Positions 1 to 6,300 of a stretch of 25,643 nt of DNA are shown here, one piece after another (positions within the stretch are counted from its first letter, which is position 1; each line of letters opens with the position of its first letter). The translations under genes and the position numbers were made by a program. The DNA is from a virus. Location of the stretch: positions 1-25,643 of the IMG/VR virus record IMGVR_UViG_3300007963_000041; one strand, written 5' to 3'. The notes beneath the pieces are model-generated. The model worked only from the letters and a program-made list of their open reading frames with translations. It was not told the DNA's origin and searched no databases.

Positions 1-2
1 AA

Positions 3-176
3 CTGGCCCGACTAATGAAAGAATTAGAATCTCACGAAAGAGAGTGCGCTTTAAGATTTAAAAGTATTGAAGAACGGCTTGAACGAGGTTCTGCCCGTAT
101 GGATCGTTTAGAACACGCAATATGGGGGGTGTATCCCTTTATACTAGCATCAGTATTTCTGGCAAGGTATTTGTGA
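3..176 (+). CDS. C-terminal part of a small coiled-coil membrane protein (XhlA/holin-accessory-like)
   Basis: The frame is open from the window edge and ends at TGA 174-176, so the start lies outside or may be the ATG at 15. The visible part is a charged amphipathic helix rich in Glu and Arg (KELESHERECALRFKSIEER), followed by one C-terminal hydrophobic segment (WGVYPFILASVFLARYL). This helix plus C-terminal anchor layout is what XhlA-type holin-associated phage proteins look like. It sits immediately upstream of other lysis-side genes; the next start begins the base after its stop. The family assignment is inference from layout only. That it is coding is supported by the frame, composition and perfect abutment. 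Confidence 0.55.
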   Translation: MARLMKELESHERECALRFKSIEERLERGSARMDRLEHAIWGVYPFILASVFLARYL

Positions 177-623
177 TTGCTAGGCGAGGTAGCCGCTGTA
201 CTTTCCGCGCTACAGGCTTTAAACAGCGGAATCGCCACCCTTAAAGAAGGTAAAGGAAACCTTGATAGCATTGTTGGCAAGTGGGCTGAAGCAGATGAAC
301 AGTACAGGGATGTAGAAAAAAACAAAGCTGGCGCAATGAGCTACAAAGAAGCTCTAAAAATGGAGTCAGCAAAGCGACAGTTAGCTAACTTTGACCAACA
401 GCTTAAAGATGTTTGTATGATGCAGGGGCAATACGATTTGTACACCAGCATCAAGAAACGCATGGAGGAAAGCAGATACGCGCATGAGAAAGAACTCAGA
501 CTAATTAAGATTAGAAAAGCTGAGTTTAAAAAGACGATGAAGTTAATAGGTACAGCCGTTTTTGCATGGGCATTCTTTATGATTTTTTTGTTTGCGGCTA
601 TTTGGATTTATCGTCAACAATGA
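177..623 (+). CDS. Coiled-coil protein with C-terminal membrane anchor, 148 aa
   Basis: It starts at TTG 177, directly after the preceding stop, with AAGG about 9 bases upstream. The N-terminal segment LGEVAAVLSALQALNSG looks like a family N-terminus, and the first ATG comes only at codon 53, so TTG is preferred. Residues about 30-120 form a long charged helical region (ADEQYRDVEKNKAG, AKRQLANFDQQLKD). One membrane segment follows near residues 124-145 (AVFAWAFFMIFLFAAIWIY) with a short basic tail. I recognise this as a type of protein found before the lysozyme in marine phages but know no function for it. An envelope or lysis role is inferred from position. Confidence 0.75.
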   Translation: MLGEVAAVLSALQALNSGIATLKEGKGNLDSIVGKWAEADEQYRDVEKNKAGAMSYKEALKMESAKRQLANFDQQLKDVCMMQGQYDLYTSIKKRMEESRYAHEKELRLIKIRKAEFKKTMKLIGTAVFAWAFFMIFLFAAIWIYRQQ

Positions 624-835
624 TTATGGTTTTTTTGCTGGTTGTTATTGTTGACGGGGTTACAGTAAGTACAAACGACATGTTGTTTGAGAATGTATAT
701 CGCTGTAATCAATTTGCTAAAGCTATAGAGCGAGGAGAGTTAGGGCCAGATAAACAACAGTATGTTTGGCAAGAAAACATTAGCTCCTATTGTTTGCCGC
801 AAACAGTAAGAGAAGGTACATTTTTGTTTAAGTGA
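620..835 (+). CDS. Small secreted or membrane-anchored hypothetical protein, 71 aa
   Basis: The frame is also open upstream to 566, but ATG 620 overlaps the preceding stop as ATGA and begins directly with a hydrophobic leader (MIMVFLLVVIVDGVTV), so this start is chosen. The rest is polar with two cysteines (about C29 and C58), compatible with a periplasmic domain and one disulfide. No family recognised. Translational coupling places it in the lysis/envelope cassette. Confidence 0.6.
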   Translation: MIMVFLLVVIVDGVTVSTNDMLFENVYRCNQFAKAIERGELGPDKQQYVWQENISSYCLPQTVREGTFLFK

Positions 836-842
836 GAATTTT

Positions 843-1037
843 ATGAAGATTTTGGTTGTTGCGTTACTTTTATTGCTTCAAGGCTGCGGGTCAGTCGTGC
901 TGTGCGGAGAGCGAACTTACGAGTTTGAAGTTCCAAGCACTATTCCTTTTGTAAGCGGAGCATTTAAAATAAAGCGTAGCTCAGATCATGTGGATTGTGC
1001 GCGTGACCCAGAAGACAGGTCAGTAGAAAATGACTAG
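843..1037 (+). CDS. Small predicted lipoprotein, 64 aa
   Basis: A signal peptide (MKILVVALLLLLQGC) ends in a lipobox-like LQGC with the acceptor Cys at residue 15, giving a mature lipoprotein of about 50 residues. The rest (VVLCGERTYEFEVPSTIPFV) matches no family I know. An outer spanin (Rz1-like) would fit the location, but such proteins are usually Pro-rich and paired with an inner-membrane partner, and neither is obvious here. The last 8 bases overlap the lipase gene, which suggests co-translation. Confidence 0.6.
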   Translation: MKILVVALLLLLQGCGSVVLCGERTYEFEVPSTIPFVSGAFKIKRSSDHVDCARDPEDRSVEND

Positions 1038-1602
1038 CCATCAAAAGCTATCTAGCATATGCGCTGAAAGCTACAAAAAATGTACTTTTGAAGAAGCCAA
1101 TATTGAAGTTTTGGTTAAGGGCAATATCTTTGCATTTCGCGGGACTGATGAACCCAAAGACGCTCTTAGAGATATGCGAATACTTCCTCTCTGGACACGG
1201 GAATTAGGATGGTGTCCAGCGGGGTTTTTGAAGGCATCAAGACGTTTAGTTAATAAAGTAACTAGCGTATGCCTAGAAAGAAACATTGATCACAAAAACA
1301 TTATTCTTACCGGGCATAGTCTAGGAGGAGCAGTAGCTCTTATTCTTGGCGCGTTAATGACAAGAGATGAAATACCCCCAGTTGAAATTGTTACTTTTGG
1401 CGCACCGCGTTGTGGGCGGTTAAAAATATTAGATAGCGTTCCTGTAACTCAATATAGACACGGCAAAGATATAGTTCCAACGGTTCCTCCGCTGATGCGT
1501 AGACATAATAAGTTGGTCAGGCTAGGAGAGCCAAAAAGCTTAATAAAAGACCATTTTGTAGTAAATTATGTGAAGATGAAAAAACCAAAGGTTTCAGCGT
1601 GA
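1030..1602 (+). CDS. Class 3 lipase-like alpha/beta hydrolase, 190 aa
   Basis: The sequence follows the Lipase_3 pattern in order: FAFRGTD after the first strands (oxyanion region, residues 35-40), the nucleophile elbow TGHSLGGA with Ser97, VTFGAPRCG (residues 121-129), Asp147 in HGKDIVPTVPP, and His175 in KDHFVVNYV. The Ser-Asp-His triad is therefore complete. The predicted reaction is hydrolysis of an acyl ester of a lipid or envelope component. No signal peptide is visible, so access to membrane substrates would be from the cytoplasm or after holin action. The gene lies between a lipoprotein and a holin-like gene, so a role in lysis is likely but inferred. The start overlaps the lipoprotein gene by 8 bases and the stop overlaps the next start as GTGA. 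Confidence 0.85.
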   Translation: MTSHQKLSSICAESYKKCTFEEANIEVLVKGNIFAFRGTDEPKDALRDMRILPLWTRELGWCPAGFLKASRRLVNKVTSVCLERNIDHKNIILTGHSLGGAVALILGALMTRDEIPPVEIVTFGAPRCGRLKILDSVPVTQYRHGKDIVPTVPPLMRRHNKLVRLGEPKSLIKDHFVVNYVKMKKPKVSA

Positions 1603-1943
1603 GTCCTAAAAAACTAGAACCAAATTCTAGTTATAATCGTTATGATGCAGATGGGGACGGTGTTGTGAGCGATGAAGAAATAGAGTCTTCAGAAAGACTT
1701 CAGCAGCTAGAAGTTTTGCATGAAAAAGCTGATGCTCAAAAAAACATGTGCTGGTTGGCTCTTCTTGGGATGCTGCTTTATCCCTCTCTTGTTGTTATTA
1801 GTGACTTGTTAGGATTAAGTAAAGCAGCAGATGTTCTGGGGGATATGAGCAGCATCTATTTTGTTAGTGTTGGTGGACTAATATCGGTGTGGTTCTCCGC
1901 ACAAGCTTATACCAATGCTAAAAACAACGGGGGCGACAAGTAA
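1599..1943 (+). CDS. EF-hand protein with two membrane segments, holin candidate, 114 aa
   Basis: GTG 1599 overlaps the lipase stop as GTGA. Near the N-terminus is a canonical 12-residue EF-hand loop DADGDGVVSDEE (residues 16-27) with acidic positions 1, 3, 5, Gly at 6, a hydrophobic at 8 and Glu at 12. A short amphipathic helix follows, then two hydrophobic segments at about 51-70 and 85-104. Size, two membrane helices, a charged C-terminus (KNNGGDK) and position just before the lysozyme suit a class II-like holin. The EF-hand suggests calcium binding, which could affect membrane association or timing; that part is inference. Confidence 0.7.
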   Translation: MSPKKLEPNSSYNRYDADGDGVVSDEEIESSERLQQLEVLHEKADAQKNMCWLALLGMLLYPSLVVISDLLGLSKAADVLGDMSSIYFVSVGGLISVWFSAQAYTNAKNNGGDK

Positions 1944-2005
1944 TGGAGATTGCTTTGGTTGTTGGTTTTGTATTTGGATATTTTATTGGAAAGGCGGCTC
2001 GATGA
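1943..2005 (+). CDS. 20-residue single-helix membrane peptide before the lysozyme
   Basis: The reading frame starts at ATG 1943, sharing its A with the upstream TAA stop (TAATG), and ends at TGA 2003-2005, overlapping the lysozyme ATG 2002 (ATGA). The product MEIALVVGFVFGYFIGKAAR is one hydrophobic helix with GxxxG-like spacing and a basic end. The double coupling to both neighbours supports real translation despite the size. It could be a mini-holin, an accessory to lysis, or only a translational coupler bridging the two genes. There is no homology evidence. Confidence 0.5.
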   Translation: MEIALVVGFVFGYFIGKAAR

Positions 2006-2484
2006 CTGTAGATGTAAAGCAGGTCTATAACGAGGTTGCTTCGGACGAAGGGAAAATACTTCATTGTTATTTATGTAGTGAGCTACATAAAACAGTAGGA
2101 ATAGGCCATAAAGTCTTAGAAACAGACACAGAAAACAGCCTTTCAATTTATGAGGCTTACGATAACAAAGTTCCTGAAGACCAGAAAATATCAGAGGGAA
2201 GATGTTATGAGCTTTTTCAAGAAGACATCCAGATAGCTTTAGGTGGGTGTCAAAAAATATATTCTAATTGGGAAGATTTGCCTCAAGAGGTTCAGCACAT
2301 TTTAATAAACATGTGTTTTCAGTTGGGTCAAAGAGGTCTTTCTAATTTTAAAAATATGAAATTAGCAGTTGAAGATCAAGATTACGCCAAAGCATCTATT
2401 GAAATGATGGATAGTCGTTGGGCAAAACAAACCCCTGAAAGGGCTGAAAGATTAAAAAACAGAATGTTAGCTGAGGCTGACTAG
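2002..2484 (+). CDS. T4-type lysozyme (GH24 endolysin), 160 aa
   Basis: This is a muramidase cleaving the MurNAc-GlcNAc bond of peptidoglycan for host lysis. ATG 2002 is chosen because it overlaps the preceding short ORF as ATGA and puts the catalytic helix at the N-terminus as in T4 lysozyme. Glu16 in DEG aligns with T4 Glu11, Thr31 in TVGIGH with T4 Thr26, and the position of T4 Asp20 is Cys25 (in HCYLCSE). The C-terminal DSRWAKQTPERAERL is the conserved family signature. Length is close to T4 lysozyme (164). It has no signal or SAR segment of its own, so it depends on a holin or on the adjacent membrane peptide. A second Cys (C22) lies three residues before C25. Confidence 0.9.
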   Translation: MTVDVKQVYNEVASDEGKILHCYLCSELHKTVGIGHKVLETDTENSLSIYEAYDNKVPEDQKISEGRCYELFQEDIQIALGGCQKIYSNWEDLPQEVQHILINMCFQLGQRGLSNFKNMKLAVEDQDYAKASIEMMDSRWAKQTPERAERLKNRMLAEAD

Positions 2485-2496
2485 CAGGAGATCTAT

Positions 2497-3918
2497 ATGA
2501 TTCGTTACAACCCATATCAGAGATCAATGCCTCCATATGGCGGTGGTTTTGGTGGTGGTTTTGATGGTGGTTTTGGAGGAGCATATTTGCCAAGATACCC
2601 ATCCCCTCGTATGCCTTCGCCTTATCCTATGCCCTCTCCCTTCCCCGGAAGCGGCAGTTTTGAGCCAATAAGAGGCGGGGGTATGGGTCAGGTAATTCCA
2701 ACAAATATACCTTTTAGAGATCCCGGCTATGGTTCTCCAGTAAGAACTCAAAACCTAATATCAGCAATGAGCGGCCCTCAAGACTTAATGTCTAACAGAA
2801 CCTATGGCTCTTTAAATACTTTAGATATGGTTAGAAACAGGCCAGACATGCCTCTTTACTCTAATGCTTTATTTCAAAACCCTTACAGAAGAAATAACGG
2901 TGGAGGGAAAGGAGGAAGAGGCGGTGGTTTTATAAGAACTTCTGATTTTCAAGATTCAAACATGAATGGCGTTGATGACCGTGATGAGGGAGGTGCTGGC
3001 ATAGGAGGATTTTTTGGAGGAGGTTATGGAAGAGGCATGGCTAACCCCGGTTTTCTTGGCCCTCGTCTTACTCCTCCCGGCGCACCAGAAGGAGGGCTTG
3101 GTGGCCCCGGAGAGCCAGATAATCCTTATGGTAACGATGGAACAGTTCAACCTAGAAACTATGGTGTTGATAGAGCAGGAAAGCCGTTAACTGAAGCTGC
3201 TTATAATTGGATTATTAATAACGGAGGAGAAGATACTGACGGCGACGGGATTATTAATAACGCTGAATTAGAAGCTTATCATGCTGCTCAAAACCCTGAC
3301 GCTCCCCCATCAGGAAATTATATGCCGGGAACTAGACCAACTCCTGATCCTGTAGAAGGAGGCAATCCTTATGGAACTCGATATGACGGGAAGCCTTTTA
3401 CTGAAGGAAACTTTGCCACTTTTGACAAAGCTGGAGGGGACTTAAACGATGACGGCAGGATGAGTGAAAATGAATGGCTTAGTTGGATGCTTAATAAAGG
3501 GCCATCTGAAGGGTTTGAAGAGCAGTATGCTACTAAGTTAACTGGAGCATTAAAAGCGGGTATAGAGAAAGATAGTCTCGATCCTTCTACTATTTCAAAA
3601 GCTGTTGCTGCTGGAGCAGAGCTTCCTGATATGATGGAAATAGCAAACAAAAGAGCTAATCAACCTTCTCAAACCATAGGGTCTACAATGCTTACCCCTG
3701 AAGCTATAGCTCAAATTAGAGCTAACGGTGGAGACCCAGAGGCTGTAGCAGCGGCCCTTAAAAACATAAACATGGGTAGTATATTTAGACAAACCGAACT
3801 TTCTGGGGGAGGGCGTGTTGGTAGATCCTCTAACATGCAAGGAATGAACGGGAGAGGCAGGGGGTTGTCTAGCTTGGTTAATTCTTTAAATGCAAGAAAT
3901 ACAAATCTAGTTCGTTAG
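2497..3918 (+). CDS. Gly/Pro-rich virion protein with EF-hand modules, 473 aa
   Basis: The start is ATG 2497 with AGGAG 8 bases upstream. The N-terminus is low complexity (YGGGFGGGFDGGFGG, then PSPRMPSPYPMPSPF). Three calcium-loop motifs follow: DSNMNGVDDRDE (153-164), DTDGDGIINNAE (246-257) and DLNDDGRMSENE (315-326). The latter two each sit in a repeated module opening YG..R.GKPLTE or YGTRYDGKPFTE (from Y222 and Y292). A module of the same kind recurs in the 631-residue protein encoded at 6300. The C-terminal third is helical with Gly/Arg-rich stretches. No enzyme motif seen. The position between lysozyme and tail genes suggests a structural or internal virion protein. Confidence 0.75.
   Translation: MIRYNPYQRSMPPYGGGFGGGFDGGFGGAYLPRYPSPRMPSPYPMPSPFPGSGSFEPIRGGGMGQVIPTNIPFRDPGYGSPVRTQNLISAMSGPQDLMSNRTYGSLNTLDMVRNRPDMPLYSNALFQNPYRRNNGGGKGGRGGGFIRTSDFQDSNMNGVDDRDEGGAGIGGFFGGGYGRGMANPGFLGPRLTPPGAPEGGLGGPGEPDNPYGNDGTVQPRNYGVDRAGKPLTEAAYNWIINNGGEDTDGDGIINNAELEAYHAAQNPDAPPSGNYMPGTRPTPDPVEGGNPYGTRYDGKPFTEGNFATFDKAGGDLNDDGRMSENEWLSWMLNKGPSEGFEEQYATKLTGALKAGIEKDSLDPSTISKAVAAGAELPDMMEIANKRANQPSQTIGSTMLTPEAIAQIRANGGDPEAVAAALKNINMGSIFRQTELSGGGRVGRSSNMQGMNGRGRGLSSLVNSLNARNTNLVR
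2539..2580 (+). repeat. GGTGGTTTT-type tandem repeat
   Basis: Short imperfect tandem units (GGTGGTTTTGGTGG, GATGGTGGTTTT) encode the GGGF repeats at the N-terminus of the 473-residue protein. It is a low-complexity tract that could vary in copy number by slippage. Confidence 0.6.
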
Positions 3919-3929
3919 AGTAAATAAAA

Positions 3930-5777
3930 ATGCCTTTGCAGAAAATACAATTTGCTCCCGGTGTAGATAAAGAAGGCACTGAGTATACTGCCGATTCTGG
4001 CTGGTTTGACTCTGACAAAATTAGATTTAGAAAAGGAAGGCCAGAAAAAATAGGCGGTTGGACTAAGTTTAATACAACTGCTTTTCTTGGTCTTTGTCGA
4101 TCTCTTTTTGCTTGGGCTTCTCTTCAATCTGTAAAATATATAGGTGCTGGAACTAATCTAAAATTTTATATTTTTGAAGGTTTAAATCCAAATGATGTGA
4201 CTCCTATTAGAAGCACCACAAGTGCGGGTGATGTTACATTTGCTGCTACTAACGGTTCTTCTACTATTACTATTACTGACACTGCTCACGGAGCGGCAAA
4301 AGATGATTTCGTTACTTTTTCTGATGCTGCTAGTTTAGGCGGGAACATTATCGCTGCGGTACTAAATCAAGAGTATCAGGTAGCTTCTGTTTCAAGCGCA
4401 AACGTTTACACTATTACAGCTAAAGACACTTCTGGTACTACAGTTACTGCAAACGCAAGCGACAGCGGAAATGGCGGCTCCTCAACAGTAGGGGCGTATC
4501 AAATTACCACAGGACTAAATAGTTATGTTTCTGCTGCTGGCTGGGGTTCTAACCCTTGGGGCGACTCAACTTGGGGGAGTGGATCTGGGATTGGTGTTTC
4601 TGGTCAGCTAAGACTTTATAGCCAAGATAACTTTGGTGAAGATTTAATTTTTAATGCAAGAAACAGCGGGATCTTTTATTGGGATAGCTCTAGCGGGTTA
4701 ACGAACAGGGCTATTAACATAACTCAGTTAGGAGGAGCCTCTGATTGCCCTACAGTCTCAGCGCAAGTCCTTGTTAGTGATAACGATAAGCATGTTATTG
4801 CTTTCGGAGCTAATACAATTGGATCTGCTGCTCAAGATGCTTTGCTTGTCAGGTGGTCTGACCAAGAAAATGCTGCTGATTGGACTCCAACAGCAACTAA
4901 TACCGCTGGAGGAGTAAGGGTAAACTCTGGCAGTCAAATTGTAGGCGCAGTTCAGACAAGGCAAGAAATACTAATCTGGACAGATGTTTCTGTTCATTCT
5001 ATGAGGTTTGTAGGCGCACCTTTCGTTTTTCAATTTACAACAATTAGCTCTGATGTATCCATGATATCTCCTAATGCTGCGGTTAACGCTAGAGGAAATG
5101 TTTACTTTATGGATAAAACTGGGTTCTATATCTATAACGGCGCGGTGCAACAAATACCCTGCTCAGTTCAAGATTATGTTTTAAGTAATCTAGATATCAC
5201 CCAAGCCTTTAAAGTTTTTGCGGCAGAAAATAATGCTTTCTCAGAAATCATATGGTTTTACCCTGCTACTGGTTATGGGGGAGAAGTCTCTAACTATGTA
5301 AGCTACAACTATGCTGAAAACCTTTGGGCTATCGGCACTCTGGCTAGATGTGCTTGGCTTGATAGCGGGGTTCTTGACGGGCCGATTGCTTCTAGTGCTA
5401 TTACAAGCTCAGACTCTAATTACATCTATAACCATGAGCAAGGCTTTGATGACGATGGTTCTGCTATGACTGCATACATAGAGTCTGGAGATCTTGAGAT
5501 TGGCGATGGCAATAACTTTATTATGATCGACAGAGTAGTTCCTGACTTTACTTTTTCAGGGGTTAGTCCTGAAATAACAATGACTATTAAGGGTAGTAAC
5601 TATCCTTTAGAAACCCCAGCTTCATTAGCTACATCTACCATTACATCTTCTACCAAGCAGTCAAATGTCAGAACTAGGTCTAGACATGCCACGTTAAGAA
5701 TAGAATCAGATCAAGCTGGCTTTGGTTGGAGGTTAGGTGGGTTTAGGTTTGGCATGAGGCAGGACGGGAGAAGGTAA
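3930..5777 (+). CDS. Tail nozzle / packaged-DNA stabilisation-like protein, 615 aa
   Basis: The opening MPLQKIQFAPGVDKEGTEY, then GWFDSDKIRFRKGRPEKIGGW and the phrase VGAGTNLKFYI-like IGAGTNLKFYIFEGL, is the signature of a conserved podovirus tail protein family, usually annotated as structural or as a P22 gp10-like stabilisation protein (analogous to T7 gp12). The body is beta-rich with many Ser/Thr/Gly, consistent with a propeller, and contains QILVWTD-like ILIWTDVSVHSMRFVG and ENNAFSEIIWFYP. It probably sits at the distal end of the short tail and closes the channel after packaging. The start follows the upstream stop by 11 bases, and the stop overlaps the next gene as TAATG. The family is recognised from memory; the exact gp10/gp12 equivalence is inference. 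Confidence 0.75.
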   Translation: MPLQKIQFAPGVDKEGTEYTADSGWFDSDKIRFRKGRPEKIGGWTKFNTTAFLGLCRSLFAWASLQSVKYIGAGTNLKFYIFEGLNPNDVTPIRSTTSAGDVTFAATNGSSTITITDTAHGAAKDDFVTFSDAASLGGNIIAAVLNQEYQVASVSSANVYTITAKDTSGTTVTANASDSGNGGSSTVGAYQITTGLNSYVSAAGWGSNPWGDSTWGSGSGIGVSGQLRLYSQDNFGEDLIFNARNSGIFYWDSSSGLTNRAINITQLGGASDCPTVSAQVLVSDNDKHVIAFGANTIGSAAQDALLVRWSDQENAADWTPTATNTAGGVRVNSGSQIVGAVQTRQEILIWTDVSVHSMRFVGAPFVFQFTTISSDVSMISPNAAVNARGNVYFMDKTGFYIYNGAVQQIPCSVQDYVLSNLDITQAFKVFAAENNAFSEIIWFYPATGYGGEVSNYVSYNYAENLWAIGTLARCAWLDSGVLDGPIASSAITSSDSNYIYNHEQGFDDDGSAMTAYIESGDLEIGDGNNFIMIDRVVPDFTFSGVSPEITMTIKGSNYPLETPASLATSTITSSTKQSNVRTRSRHATLRIESDQAGFGWRLGGFRFGMRQDGRR

Positions 5778-5974
5778 TGGCAGAAAGACGCAGAAACCCG
5801 CTTCCTGTACCAATGGCTGAGTACAACACTCAGAATGAAGCAATTACCAGAAGAACATTAGAATTTGCCTTAGACCAACTAGAAAATGACGTTGATCTTG
5901 CTAAAACTCAAGGCGACAAGCCGGGGTCTCTAGCAATGAGAAGGTTTCAGTTTCTGTTAATGGGGGCATCGTGA
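5777..5974 (+). CDS. Small conserved virion-region protein, 65 aa
   Basis: It begins at ATG 5777, overlapping the nozzle gene stop. It is a compact helical protein (RRNPLPVPMAEYNTQNEAIT, then RRTLEFALDQLENDVDLAK) without membrane segment or metal motif. Its tight coupling on both sides (TAATG upstream, GTGA downstream) supports expression. I know no function; an assembly or tail accessory role is only suggested by place. Confidence 0.7.
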   Translation: MAERRRNPLPVPMAEYNTQNEAITRRTLEFALDQLENDVDLAKTQGDKPGSLAMRRFQFLLMGAS

Positions 5975-6300
5975 GTGACGTTATAAAGGTTTTGGGGCAG
6001 CTTGATGTTAGTGCTACTACAACAACAGTGCTTTACACGGCTCCTAATCTTGCCCAGACAACAGTAAGCTCATTAGTTGTATGCAACCGGGGTGGATCAG
6101 GAATCACCTTTAGGGTCAGTATTCATGTGGCTGGTGCGGGTGCAGATGACAAACAGTTTATTTTTTACGATGAAGACTTAGCAGCAACAACAACGAGAAC
6201 AGTAGTGATAGGCATTTGCCTAAATCAAACAGACGTAGTGAAGGTTTACTCTAGCGCAGCAAATGTAAGCTTTAACTTATTTGGAGTGGAGACAAGTTAA
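5971..6300 (+). CDS. Small beta-rich virion protein, 109 aa
   Basis: GTG 5971 overlaps the previous stop as GTGA. The sequence (QLDVSATTTTVLYTAPNLAQ, TVSSLVVCNRGGSGITFRVS, VYSSAANVSFNLFGVE) reads as a beta-sandwich of the sort seen in small phage decoration or tail accessory proteins (LYTAP, then VCNRG, then ITFRV). There is no enzymatic motif. The stop shares bases with the next ATG (TAATG). The role is inferred from fold appearance and context. Confidence 0.65.
   Translation: MSDVIKVLGQLDVSATTTTVLYTAPNLAQTTVSSLVVCNRGGSGITFRVSIHVAGAGADDKQFIFYDEDLAATTTRTVVIGICLNQTDVVKVYSSAANVSFNLFGVETS

Noticed and set aside
1915-2001. Upstream extension of the lysozyme frame to ATG 1915
   Set aside because: It overlaps the holin-like gene's end and gives a Cys/Trp-rich stretch; ATG 2002 coupled to the preceding ORF fits the T4 lysozyme N-terminus better. 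Kept only as part of the SAR-like finding.
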